From: Alkalimonas collagenimarina
GTDB lineage: Bacteria; Pseudomonadota; Gammaproteobacteria; Enterobacterales; Alteromonadaceae
DNA length: 64,000 bases
Direction: 5' to 3'
Assembly: GCF_030717845.1 (NCBI RefSeq)
Contig: NZ_JAUZVZ010000007.1
Location: 120,842 to 184,841 of the forward strand
Both the position numbers and the translations under genes were made by a program. Below, piece by piece: positions 43,873 to 52,418 of this stretch; positions within the stretch are counted from its first letter, which is position 1, and the number at the start of each line of letters is the position of its first letter. The notes beneath the pieces were generated by a model. It did not search any database. It worked only from the letters and a program-made list of their open reading frames with translations, and was not told the DNA's origin.

Positions 43873-45258
43873 ATGAGTTATCAATTGGGACCCAGAGCCG
43901 AAGGTGTCAAACAAAATATAGCTTTAATAAGATTGCACCTTGATAACAATGCGCGCTCTGCGATTGATATTGGTTGCAATGAAGGCGTTATCACAGCATA
44001 TCTAGATGCTCTAGGGCTTAACGTTGTTGGATTTGAAGCAGATGAAGGTTACGCTAAAACTGCAGAGCAATTCCAACAATCAAATTATAGCAATGCTGAA
44101 ATATGCCATCACGCTTTATCATTAGATGATTTGGATGAGTTGCCAGACGTTGATGTAATTGTATTTCTTTCCGTTAATCAACAGCTATCAAAAATTTATT
44201 CTAATGAGTACGCGGAGAGTTTCTTTATTAAGTTATTTGAAAAAGCCAAATCACAATTGTTTTTTCAACCTTGTTTGTTGCATGATAAATACGGTTCTCA
44301 ACAGGGTTTTGTTGAGAACGATGCTTTATCAGCTAAAGAGTATTTTGATAATATACTACATGAAAAAGGACTTCTATTTATCAGTCAGTTAGTTGGTATT
44401 TCAATCAATAACATACCGAAAAGCGAACCATATCGCCCCTTAATCGTTTATAATAAAGAATCAGGTCAGTCCGCTAAAACCAGATTACCTTCAATGGATA
44501 GCCCAAATATAGAGCTACTTCGCTCTCCATCACAGTTATGTCATATACAGATAGAGCGAGCAATCGGAACTAGAGACTTGCAGTGTTTTTCTTTAGTATC
44601 TGGTTGGCATCGATTTACAGCAACTGCTTATTTTATTTATCAACAGTTGCAAAATTCAATACCGATTAAGTACGAGGAGTCACCACTCTACGATTATTAC
44701 AATACCGTACAGCCCAAGGTCTTTTCTGATGTATGGCTTCAATCGGGTAATGATGGGGATATAGGTGTTCTGGCAAATATGCCTTTGAATCGCTATGTAA
44801 GCTGGCTTCCTTGGTTTGAAACGATAGATCATGTTGATGATATGTTGGCAGGTATCTCTCAGGCGCCGTTAATCCCAGACTGGGATCTCCATGCTTTTGG
44901 GCCACAAACAAATGCTCAAGTATTAACTGAACTTAAAAGAATTCGTGATTTAGTCGTAACTTTTAACCAGAGAGGCTATGAGCCTGAATTAAATGCAGAT
45001 GGATTTATTCGTGGTTATATATTGAAAAACGGTGAAAGCTCACGTTTTATTATCACTGCAGGACAGCATAGGTTAGCTGTTATGGCAGCATTAGGGTTTA
45101 AAACTGCATTAATCAAGTTTCAGCCGGGTTATAAACGGGTAATAGACAGTAGCGAGGTTGAAAGCTGGCCTCTAGTAAAAAAGCAAGTATATACTGTGCA
45201 GCAGGCGTTGAATATCTTTAATGGTATTTTTAATGCTACAGGTTTAGGTTTTAAATAG
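43873..45258 (+). CDS. SAM-methyltransferase-like protein with ParB-like C-terminal segment
   Basis: 461 residues. The N-terminal third (about 1-200) looks like a class I methyltransferase: motif I is AIDIGCNEGVITAYLDALGL with VVGFEAD as the second strand, as in FkbM-type enzymes. The C-terminal part (about 330-430) contains ITAGQHRLAVMAALGFKTA, which resembles box II of ParB/Srx-like domains (G-x-HRL-x-A). I do not recognise the middle part. It follows the Maf gene by 27 bp in the same direction, so it may modify the flagellin glycan or the glycan donor; that is inference. It is AT-rich compared with most of the window. Confidence 0.55.
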   Translation: MSYQLGPRAEGVKQNIALIRLHLDNNARSAIDIGCNEGVITAYLDALGLNVVGFEADEGYAKTAEQFQQSNYSNAEICHHALSLDDLDELPDVDVIVFLSVNQQLSKIYSNEYAESFFIKLFEKAKSQLFFQPCLLHDKYGSQQGFVENDALSAKEYFDNILHEKGLLFISQLVGISINNIPKSEPYRPLIVYNKESGQSAKTRLPSMDSPNIELLRSPSQLCHIQIERAIGTRDLQCFSLVSGWHRFTATAYFIYQQLQNSIPIKYEESPLYDYYNTVQPKVFSDVWLQSGNDGDIGVLANMPLNRYVSWLPWFETIDHVDDMLAGISQAPLIPDWDLHAFGPQTNAQVLTELKRIRDLVVTFNQRGYEPELNADGFIRGYILKNGESSRFIITAGQHRLAVMAALGFKTALIKFQPGYKRVIDSSEVESWPLVKKQVYTVQQALNIFNGIFNATGLGFK

Positions 45259-45273
45259 TTGTATGATGTCTTT

Positions 45274-45744
45274 CTATTGTTTGATTAATCGCTTATTAGT
45301 AATAGGGTTTGTACGCACGTAATACATTACATTATTTTGAGTGTACTCGTATGATAAACCTGCATATTCTGCTACACGTATTGATGGTGTGTTACCCGGT
45401 AGGATTTTTGCCATAATGAGACCTTCAAGCTGAATCACAAACAAGGCTACCATTTCTTTTGCTAGCCCCTTACCCCTGTGATCCGGTGATAGTGTCCAAG
45501 AAATAGTATTGATTTTTTTTTGTGAATCAGCTCTGACGGTACCGAATGCATTGCTGCCAATCTCGGCGATCAATAGCAGCCGTTGTTTGTTTATGAGACT
45601 GTTTTGCAGCCATACCATATGTTCCTGCTGGGTAACTGGTTTTGGATTCAAACTAAACAGTCTGGTTAATTCATCATTACGCCATTCGAGCAGTCTGTCT
45701 GCATCAGTCAGTGTTGCTTTGCGTAACATAATAGATGAAGGCAT
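45274..45744 (-). CDS. GNAT N-acetyltransferase, PseH-like
   Basis: 156 residues with one GNAT fold: LRKATLTDADRLLEWRNDEL at the start, the acetyl-CoA-binding region DHRGKGLAKEMV near 89-100, and NTPSIRVAEYAGL near the end. In the pseudaminic acid pathway PseH acetylates the 4-amino sugar made by PseC, and this is the only acetyltransferase in the locus. It starts 4 bp after the pseI stop. The assignment rests on family plus context; the sequence alone cannot exclude another amino-sugar acetyltransferase. Confidence 0.7.
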   Translation of the reverse strand: MPSSIMLRKATLTDADRLLEWRNDELTRLFSLNPKPVTQQEHMVWLQNSLINKQRLLLIAEIGSNAFGTVRADSQKKINTISWTLSPDHRGKGLAKEMVALFVIQLEGLIMAKILPGNTPSIRVAEYAGLSYEYTQNNVMYYVRTNPITNKRLIKQ

Positions 45745-45747
45745 TAT

Positions 45748-46800
45748 CTAGAGCATCTCCCAGTTTAATGGTGTACCTGTAGCCACATCCTGCTTAACCT
45801 TACGCCCAAGAAACTGCGATAAGTATTTTGGTGCTAACCCAAGCCCTGGCCGCACTGAACGTAGATTCTCTGTAGTAAAAACATCACCTGCTTTCATGTC
45901 CTTCGCGATGTAGAGCGAGCGTCGATGCAGCCGAGAGGCAATCTCTTTCTCAGTGCAGCCATAATGCACACGACCGAGTGCATCGTGGGCACGTGCGGTT
46001 TCCTCTACCAGCATTTTTAGTTCATTGGGCTCCAGTGAAAACTCGGCATCGACCTCACCACCACTTCTATCCAAAACAAAGTGTTTTTCAACCACGGTAG
46101 CGCCAAGTGCTACTGCAGCAACGGATACGCCAACACCTGGGGTGTGATCAGAAAGTCCAACCTGACAATTAAACAGTTCGGCCAAGTGCGGTATGGTTCG
46201 TAAATTGGCATCAACAGGACGTGCCGGATAGTTGCTGGTGCATTTGAGTAGAATAAGTTCACTGCAGCCGTTACCACGCAATACTTCAACCGATTCCGCC
46301 AGTTCAGCCTGAGTTGCCATACCTGTTGACATGATCACCGGCTTGCCGGTTTGGGCCACGGCGGCTAAAAGTGCATGATCACTATTTTCAAACGAGGCAA
46401 TTTTATAGCAAGGCACATTCAACGACTCAAGGAAGTCGACTGCGGTTAAATCAAAAGGTGAACTAAATGCCAACATGCCTTTACTGGTGGCATAGTCAAA
46501 AATTGGTTGATGCCACTCCCAAGGTGTCATTGCTTGTTGGTATAGGTTATACAGCGAGTTACCTTGCCAAAGGCTATTCTTATCTTCTATAAAAAACTCA
46601 CCCTCATGCACATTAAGAGTAATGGTATCCGGGGTGTAAGTTTGGAGTTTTAATGCATGAGCGCCTGCAGTTGCAGCGGCATCCACCAGTGCCATGGCTT
46701 TTTCAAGCGACTGGCCATGGTTACCTGACATCTCCGCTATGATAAAAGGCGGCTGGTCAGATCCAATTCGTAGATGGCCAATTTGAATAGTTGCAACCAT
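45748..46800 (-). CDS. pseI: Pseudaminic acid synthase PseI (NeuB family)
   Basis: 350 residues from the ATG at 46800 (MVATIQIGHLRIG); a TTG seven codons earlier is in frame but unneeded. The NeuB TIM-barrel (about 15-265) has FIIAEMSGNHGQSLEKAM, KLQTYTPDTIT, PVIMSTGMAT and VGLSDHTPG. A C-terminal SAF/antifreeze-like domain (about 290-350) has MKAGDVFTTENLRSVRPGLG. It condenses the 2,4-diacetamido altrose with phosphoenolpyruvate to give pseudaminic acid. SGNHGQ favours PseI over sialic-acid NeuB. It is separated from pseBCFG by three other genes. Confidence 0.9.
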   Translation of the reverse strand: MVATIQIGHLRIGSDQPPFIIAEMSGNHGQSLEKAMALVDAAATAGAHALKLQTYTPDTITLNVHEGEFFIEDKNSLWQGNSLYNLYQQAMTPWEWHQPIFDYATSKGMLAFSSPFDLTAVDFLESLNVPCYKIASFENSDHALLAAVAQTGKPVIMSTGMATQAELAESVEVLRGNGCSELILLKCTSNYPARPVDANLRTIPHLAELFNCQVGLSDHTPGVGVSVAAVALGATVVEKHFVLDRSGGEVDAEFSLEPNELKMLVEETARAHDALGRVHYGCTEKEIASRLHRRSLYIAKDMKAGDVFTTENLRSVRPGLGLAPKYLSQFLGRKVKQDVATGTPLNWEML

Positions 46801-47282
46801 TAGAAATAGTATCCTCAATAGTCAGTAGCACAATCAGAGAGGTTATTATCAGCTTGATTGTTTTGTCGCAAATTAGCAAAGGCTGAGCCAGCTGTATCTT
46901 CATTGTACTGCAATACAGGAAGTTAATTCACCTTTCTGGCTCAGCCGTCGTTGGTTTCTTTCAATAAAAAGCACTATACGTCATTGCCTTTAGTCGTCAA
47001 CCGTTGGAGTGGTTAGCTACTAATTAAAAGAAACATCTTAATAGAGTGCTTGTCAGTAATGAGTCGAACCTGACATTGCAGCACTACTTAATGCATGCTG
47101 TACACACTCTGCGAGCAAGACCTCATTTTGAAGACTTTGGTGAACGCTCATAATTATATCGGCTGAAATACATAATGATTTAGATAAAAAAGAAGCATCG
47201 CGTTTTCACCCAGTAAAATAATTTTAAGAGCGGTGGTTATGGCAATGGTATAGTGGGGCATGATTCAGTATCGTGTTTATTT
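46801..47282. other. 482-bp noncoding region with two inverted repeats
   Basis: No convincing gene lies between pseI (minus) and the manC-type gene (plus). GGCTGAGCCAG (46881-46891) is an exact inverse of CTGGCTCAGCC (46936-46946), 44 bp apart, with CTGTAT (46892-46897) and ATACAG (46913-46918) nested inside. A second structure pairs AGTGCT (47045-47050) with AGCACT (47080-47085) and TGTCAG (47051-47056) with CTGACA (47070-47075). Promoters for both flanking genes should be here. No transposase or tRNA trace was seen. Confidence 0.6.
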
Positions 47283-48716
47283 ATGATTGTACCTGTTATT
47301 TTAGCTGGTGGAACCGGTAGCCGGCTGTGGCCGCTTTCGAGAGAGTTATTCCCTAAACAGTTTCTTACGCTGCATGGTTCTGAGTCTATGCTGCAATCTA
47401 CCTTAACGCGCTTGTCTGGTTTGCACTGTGAGCCACCTTTGGTGGTGATCAATGAAGAACATCGTTTTATTGTGGCGGAACAGTTACGTCAGCAGCAACT
47501 GCTTGATCATAATATTTTGCTGGAGCCTGAAGGGCGCAATACTGCGCCTGCAATTGCGCTGGCAGCGCTTCTGATGCAGCAGCAAGGGAAAGACCCACTA
47601 TTGTTGGTGCTGGCAGCTGATCATGTGATTGAGCAGCAGGGTGCATTTCAACGTTCTATAACGCAAGCGATCCCTCACGCTGCCGCTGGTAAGCTGATTG
47701 TTTTTGGTGTTTCACCGCAATCGGCTGCAACCGAGTTTGGCTACATTAAACGAGGCGCCTCAGTTGCTGTGGCTGAAGGTTCAGCTGAGGAGAGGTTACC
47801 GACGTATCAAGTGGATCGCTTTGCTGAAAAGCCTGATTTGAAAACGGCAGAGCGTTTTATACAAAGTGGCGACTACTACTGGAATGCAGGGATGTTTTTG
47901 GTAAAGGCCAGCAAGTACCTCGCTGAACTGAAACAATTCCGGCCAGACATTTATCAGGCTTGTCAGCAGTCGATGGAGCAACCTCAGGCGGATATGGATT
48001 TTATTCGTATCAATACCGCTGCGTTTGCAAGCTGCCCGGTGGAGTCAATCGATTATGCCTTGATGGAGCAAACCGACGATGCATTGGTGGTACCGCTGTA
48101 TTCGGATTGGTGCGATGTTGGCTCTTGGTCGGCATTGTGGTCTCTCGCAGGCAAAGATCAGCATGGCAATGCTTGTCATGGCGATATCATCAGTCAACAC
48201 AGCAACGACAATTTCGTCTACAGCGAAAGCGCACTGGTAGCGATGATAGGGGTGCACGATCTTGTGGTAGTGCAAACAAAAGATGCGGTATTAGTGGCGG
48301 CAAAAAATCAGGTGCAGCAGGTAAAGCAGCTGGTCGAGCAATTAAAAGTAGATGGTAGAGACGAGCATCGCACTCATCAGCGAGTATTCAGGCCTTGGGG
48401 GCACTATGAGTCGTTGGTTCAGGAAGCACGCTATCAGGTGAAGCACATTACGGTGAAGGCGGGTGAGCGGTTATCCAGCCAATTGCATCATCATCGGGCA
48501 GAGCACTGGGTCATCGTTTCTGGCACGGCTAAAGTTACCATCAATGGAGTGGCTCAGTTGTTGGCAGAAAACGAGTCAGTTTATATTCCGTTAGGAGCCA
48601 CGCATTCGCTGGAGAATCCCGGTAAAATAGCCTTGCAACTGATTGAAGTTCAAAGTGGTAGTTACCTGGGCGAAGATGACATTGTTCGCTTTGAGGATCG
48701 CTATGGCCGTGGTTGA
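47283..48716 (+). CDS. manC: Mannose-1-phosphate guanylyltransferase/mannose-6-phosphate isomerase
   Basis: 477 residues from the ATG at 47283 ([20 protein letters not shown]), the classic nucleotidyltransferase start; the upstream in-frame extension to 47253 lacks support. [16 protein letters not shown] and RFAEKPDL belong to the GDP-mannose pyrophosphorylase domain. A C-terminal cupin isomerase domain (about 360-470) has [28 protein letters not shown] and HSLENPG. It makes GDP-mannose for surface polysaccharide or glycan. It lies alone on the plus strand inside the pseudaminic acid locus. The synonym cpsB/algA/xanB group cannot be separated here. Confidence 0.9.
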   Translation: MIVPVILAGGTGSRLWPLSRELFPKQFLTLHGSESMLQSTLTRLSGLHCEPPLVVINEEHRFIVAEQLRQQQLLDHNILLEPEGRNTAPAIALAALLMQQQGKDPLLLVLAADHVIEQQGAFQRSITQAIPHAAAGKLIVFGVSPQSAATEFGYIKRGASVAVAEGSAEERLPTYQVDRFAEKPDLKTAERFIQSGDYYWNAGMFLVKASKYLAELKQFRPDIYQACQQSMEQPQADMDFIRINTAAFASCPVESIDYALMEQTDDALVVPLYSDWCDVGSWSALWSLAGKDQHGNACHGDIISQHSNDNFVYSESALVAMIGVHDLVVVQTKDAVLVAAKNQVQQVKQLVEQLKVDGRDEHRTHQRVFRPWGHYESLVQEARYQVKHITVKAGERLSSQLHHHRAEHWVIVSGTAKVTINGVAQLLAENESVYIPLGATHSLENPGKIALQLIEVQSGSYLGEDDIVRFEDRYGRG

Positions 48717-48732
48717 TGCCTCTGTTGGATGA

Positions 48733-49227
48733 TCATTTCAATTGCTGTTTTAGTAAATCAACCACAGAGCGAAACTCAGATTCATTTTTGTTATTTAACT
48801 CAATCAGTGCTTCGTGAGCTCGCAGGATCATGAGCCCTTGCTCATTATCGGTGTTCGCTTCAGATTGGACTGCTGTCAAATCAATGGATGGGTTGGTCGC
48901 TTGTTGCACAAAATCAAAGGCATCGTCTAAGCACAAACCGAGCAGTAACTCGTTGATTTCTGGTTGTGTGGAAAATAAGGTTGGCTTTGGCAAGTCGTGT
49001 TGCTGACAATGTCTGGCCAGGCTGGCCAGCAGGCCGATATGGGTGCTATCCATAAAGGTAGCTTCGTTTAAATCTACTACTACTCTGGCACAAGCAGGTT
49101 GCTCTTGCTCGAACAGCTGCTCAATCAAATCGTCCATCCCGCTGGCATTGGTATAGCGTAACTCGCCGGATAATTTAAAGTAACAGCTGTCTTGCAGACA
49201 AGCGAAAAGGATTTGATCCTGACTCAT
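48733..49227 (-). CDS. STAS-domain anti-sigma factor antagonist (HsbA-like)
   Basis: 164 residues. A STAS domain (about 5-110) has VVVDLNEATFMDSTHIGLL with the phosphorylatable serine at about position 61, as in SpoIIAA/HsbA. A helical tail (about 125-164) extends it. Its start overlaps the stop of the phosphatase response regulator (ATGA). In Pseudomonas aeruginosa the HsbA protein switches between FlgM and a diguanylate cyclase according to phosphorylation, and related pairs occur in Shewanella. The placement inside a flagellar glycosylation locus supports a similar motility role (inference). Confidence 0.8.
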   Translation of the reverse strand: MSQDQILFACLQDSCYFKLSGELRYTNASGMDDLIEQLFEQEQPACARVVVDLNEATFMDSTHIGLLASLARHCQQHDLPKPTLFSTQPEINELLLGLCLDDAFDFVQQATNPSIDLTAVQSEANTDNEQGLMILRAHEALIELNNKNESEFRSVVDLLKQQLK

Positions 49228-50558
49228 GCGGTGCTCCGGTAGTCTAGTTTCAGTATGGTCATATCATCGGGTAGTGATTGTGCTGGCTCAATACGCAATG
49301 AATGCATTAATTCAGCAATACTGATGTGTGCTGAGCAGCTTTGTTGCAAGCGTTTGAGCTTTTCTGCCGAGGTTTGCTCAGGTAATACATCGAGTATGCC
49401 ATCAGAAAAGATAAACAATGCGCTATTTTCAGTCAGCGCCAGAGTTTGATTTTGGTAATTAGAAAAGTCGAACATTCCAACGGGCGTACTTTTCAGCTCA
49501 AGAAACTCTGCTGGTTGCTGATGCTGGCAGAGCAATGGCCATGGGTAAGCGCCGGCATTGGCATAGGTAATTTGCTGCTTGCTTGTATCGAGCACTCCGT
49601 AAAAAAGCGCGATGTATTTGGTGATATTTTCGCGCAATAACTCGCTGTTCAGTGCATCAAGCAAGGCTGCAGGATTTGCCAAAATGGTAGAGTCCCCCCG
49701 CTGGTAACGTTCTAGCAGTGCTCCTATAAAGCGCTTTAAATACACGGTAACAAAGGCGGAGGCAACGCCGTGGCCGGAGACATCAGCAATGTAAAACACG
49801 ATCTTGTCTTGGTCTAAGGCAAAGTAATCGACAAAATCGCCACTCATAAAGTCTGATGGCTGTAAGGCATGGCTGAGCTGGTAATCACCATGAGTAAAGA
49901 CTTGCGAAGGCAAGAGTTTAAATTGCACTTGCTTACCAGCTCGCTCACCGGCTTCAAGTTCAGTCACTGTTTTCTTCAGTTGCTGGTTTGCGGCTTCCAA
50001 TGCTTGCGTGCGTTCGGCTACTTTAGCCTCAAGCGAGTGGTTCAGTTGCTCCAATTGTTGGATGGTCGTAAAAGAGCGCAGTGCTGAGACGACGGTCGTG
50101 GTTAGGCGCTGTACCGTCAATTCTGTTTTGGAACGATAATCATTGATGTCGTAATCTTTGATCACACGCTGCTCCGGAGCTTGTCCCGGCTGACCGGTGC
50201 GAAGAATAATACGAGCCAGATGATTTTGCAGCGTATCACGAATGTACTTGACTAGCGTTAAACCCGCATCATCGGTCTCCATCACTACATCCAGCAAAAT
50301 AAGTGCGATCTCATTATCTTGTTGCAACAATGATTTAGCTTCAGCGGCACTGTACGCACTAATAAAGTTCAGCTTGCGCTGCTGAAAGCTAAAATCTCGC
50401 AACGCCATCAGGGTGACCTGATGCATCTCTGGCTCATCATCAACGATTAAAATAGTCCATGGATTAGTTTCTTCATAGTCTGCTTCATCATCCTGTGAAA
50501 AAACCATGGGCGCATCATCTTGGCTTAATCTCTGATCGTCGTGAGCGTGTTGATCCAT
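49224..50558 (-). CDS. Response regulator with PP2C/SpoIIE-type phosphatase (HsbR/RsbU-like)
   Basis: 444 residues from the ATG at 50558, with AGAGG about nine bases upstream. The receiver domain (about 34-155) has ILIVDDEPEM and phosphoacceptor Asp90 in LILLDVVMETDD. A coiled-coil (about 175-215; LNHSLEAKVAERTQALEAA) leads to the SpoIIE/PP2C domain (about 220-440) with FMSGDFVDYFAL, YIADVSGHGVASAFV and FSDGILDVLPEQ, which supply the metal-binding acidic residues. It should dephosphorylate the STAS protein. Unlike the Pseudomonas HsbR type described with an added kinase module, no HATPase domain is visible here. Confidence 0.85.
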   Translation of the reverse strand: MDQHAHDDQRLSQDDAPMVFSQDDEADYEETNPWTILIVDDEPEMHQVTLMALRDFSFQQRKLNFISAYSAAEAKSLLQQDNEIALILLDVVMETDDAGLTLVKYIRDTLQNHLARIILRTGQPGQAPEQRVIKDYDINDYRSKTELTVQRLTTTVVSALRSFTTIQQLEQLNHSLEAKVAERTQALEAANQQLKKTVTELEAGERAGKQVQFKLLPSQVFTHGDYQLSHALQPSDFMSGDFVDYFALDQDKIVFYIADVSGHGVASAFVTVYLKRFIGALLERYQRGDSTILANPAALLDALNSELLRENITKYIALFYGVLDTSKQQITYANAGAYPWPLLCQHQQPAEFLELKSTPVGMFDFSNYQNQTLALTENSALFIFSDGILDVLPEQTSAEKLKRLQQSCSAHISIAELMHSLRIEPAQSLPDDMTILKLDYRSTA

Positions 50559-50638
50559 AAAGGAGAACCTCTTACTGATTACGCTTAAATTCACTATATT
50601 AACTATAGCTGTAATTGGCCAGCTGCACTGCGTTCTGT

Positions 50639-51718
50639 TTACACCTTCAGATGTTGGAGAATAGTCCGAGCCCCCTGATTGGATGCCATGATTTTTTTTG
50701 CTTGCTCACCCATTAACCTAAGTTGCTCAGGTTTGCCTAGCCAGTCGCAGATGGATTGTTCTAGCTGACTTTGCGTGATGGTATCACCATCGCCGAGCCA
50801 GGAACAGGCGCCTAGCTCATGCAAGTAACGGGTGGTAGCTAATTGATTATTGGCCACAGTGACGACCAATGCGGGCAAAGCACAGATGCACCGCTCCCAA
50901 TGCGTTGTACCGCCGGCTCCAAGCATCAGTTGAGCTTGATGCATCAAGCTGGCCATATCATTGCTTTGAATATGAAGCTGCATAGTTGCTTGAGTTTGAC
51001 ATAAAGCTTCTAGTGCTGAGCGATCAGGGTGCTGTGCCGAAATTACGATATCCGCATGAGGGATCAGCTCAGTTAATTGAGCGATAGCGATCGCGCTTTT
51101 GATGGTCAAGTGAAACGGATCATTGCCACCAAAAAACACCAGTAACCGGCCCGCTTGACGTGTCACAGGGTGCACTTGATAAAACTCATGCCGTAGCAAG
51201 GCAAATTGCGGCCCGAGCAATAACGAACATTGAGCTGGAACCAGTTGTTGGTAGCGATTTTGTTGGTCTGGAAGCAGGTTTTGATCCAACAGCCAATCGC
51301 AATCATGCGCTCGATTGGCCAGATCATCAATCATCAGTATGTGCCGGCAAAAGGGGCGCAGCGAACTACAAAACTCGGCCGCTAAAGCATAGTGATCAAC
51401 CACCAGCAAATCAAACTTTTCAGAGGCATTAGATAGTTGAGTCTGACAGTCTGTAGCGTCCTGCTGCTCAGTGCAGCCAAGCCAGTGTTGATGTTCAGTT
51501 GACTCAGCAGCATGGTCTGTATAAGGGGGAAGCGATGGCAGTAAAGTCAGCTCAAACCCTCGTTGTTGCACTAATTCAGCAGAGTGGCCAGCATGAGGGC
51601 GGCAAATAAAGTGACAAAGGTAACCTGAATCTCGAAGCGCTTCAGCCAGAGTAAGGCAGCGCATTAGATGGCCTAGCCCAATTAGTGCGGAGCTATCAAC
51701 CCGAAACAGTATCCGCAT
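50639..51718 (-). CDS. pseG: UDP-2,4-diacetamido-2,4,6-trideoxy-beta-L-altropyranose hydrolase PseG
   Basis: 359 residues from the ATG at 51718 (MRILFRVDSSALIGLGHLMR), seven bases after AGGAG. It overlaps pseF by 23 bp; a further in-frame upstream reading lies inside pseF. The GT-B-like fold has RVDSS-x4-GHLMRCLTLAEAL near the N-terminus, VVDHYALAAEF, MIDDLANRAHDCDWLLDQN (PseG-specific DDL and DLLLDQN-type motif) and LMLGAGGTTHWERC near the C-terminus. It removes UDP from the acetylated sugar before PseI acts. Confidence 0.9.
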   Translation of the reverse strand: MRILFRVDSSALIGLGHLMRCLTLAEALRDSGYLCHFICRPHAGHSAELVQQRGFELTLLPSLPPYTDHAAESTEHQHWLGCTEQQDATDCQTQLSNASEKFDLLVVDHYALAAEFCSSLRPFCRHILMIDDLANRAHDCDWLLDQNLLPDQQNRYQQLVPAQCSLLLGPQFALLRHEFYQVHPVTRQAGRLLVFFGGNDPFHLTIKSAIAIAQLTELIPHADIVISAQHPDRSALEALCQTQATMQLHIQSNDMASLMHQAQLMLGAGGTTHWERCICALPALVVTVANNQLATTRYLHELGACSWLGDGDTITQSQLEQSICDWLGKPEQLRLMGEQAKKIMASNQGARTILQHLKV

Positions 51719-52418
51719 TGTGTTGCTCCTGTTGCAGCAGTTGATACAGCACTTCGGCTCGGTGCCAATCGTTTGGGGTATCAATATCTTGAACCCGATG
51801 ATCCGGCAACACGAACATGCGTGATCGCGGACCAAATATCGTCCGATCAGGCTGCAGCCAGCTACTGGTTTTTCCCCAATAAAACTGGCCAGCATCATGA
51901 AAGGTCTCTGCCAGATCCTGCGAGCGCATTTTTATACTTTCGACATCAAAAGGCCTGACGCCACCGTCGACATCTTGCAACAAGGCGCGCTGGATCGGGA
52001 AAGAAAAGCGAGCAGCAGAAAAAATGAAATCAAGCTCATCATTTGCTTTGAGTTGCTTCAGGCCTGCTTGCAGATCATGTGGAAGCAGCAGGGGAGTCGT
52101 AGCGTACAGGCAGCAGGCAAATTCGACGGCTTGCTGCTGCTCGCTGAGCCAGTTCAAGGCATGACGAATAATGGTGGTAGTGCCGGTGTAATCATCGGCT
52201 AGCTCCTTCGGACGTACAAAGGGCGTTTCCGCGCCATAGCTGCGTGCAATGCTGGCAATTTCTTCATCTTCAGTGGACACAATAACGCGATCAATGCAGC
52301 CACTTTGCAAGGCAGTTTTAATCGGGTAGCTGATCATCGGTTCGCCGCAGAACAGCTTAATGTTTTTACGCGGAATACGTTTGCTGCCGCCCCGGGCAGG
52401 AATAATAGCGACGTTCAT
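51696..52418 (-). CDS. pseF: Pseudaminic acid cytidylyltransferase PseF
   Basis: 240 residues. The N-terminal motif NVAIIPARGGSKRIPRKNIK is the CMP-sugar synthetase signature, followed by GEPMISYPIKTAL, VIVSTEDEEIA and a C-terminal VQDIDTPNDWHRAEVLY with metal-binding acids. It activates pseudaminic acid with CTP to make the donor used by the Maf transferase. It overlaps pseC by 4 bp (ATGA) and pseG by 23 bp, so the order pseB-pseC-pseF-pseG is one coupled operon. Confidence 0.93.
   Translation of the reverse strand: MNVAIIPARGGSKRIPRKNIKLFCGEPMISYPIKTALQSGCIDRVIVSTEDEEIASIARSYGAETPFVRPKELADDYTGTTTIIRHALNWLSEQQQAVEFACCLYATTPLLLPHDLQAGLKQLKANDELDFIFSAARFSFPIQRALLQDVDGGVRPFDVESIKMRSQDLAETFHDAGQFYWGKTSSWLQPDRTIFGPRSRMFVLPDHRVQDIDTPNDWHRAEVLYQLLQQEQHNADTVSG

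Noticed and set aside
46881..46946. Inverted repeat as an integron attC site or insertion sequence end
   Set aside because: No attC core triplets, target duplication, transposase or integrase trace was seen.
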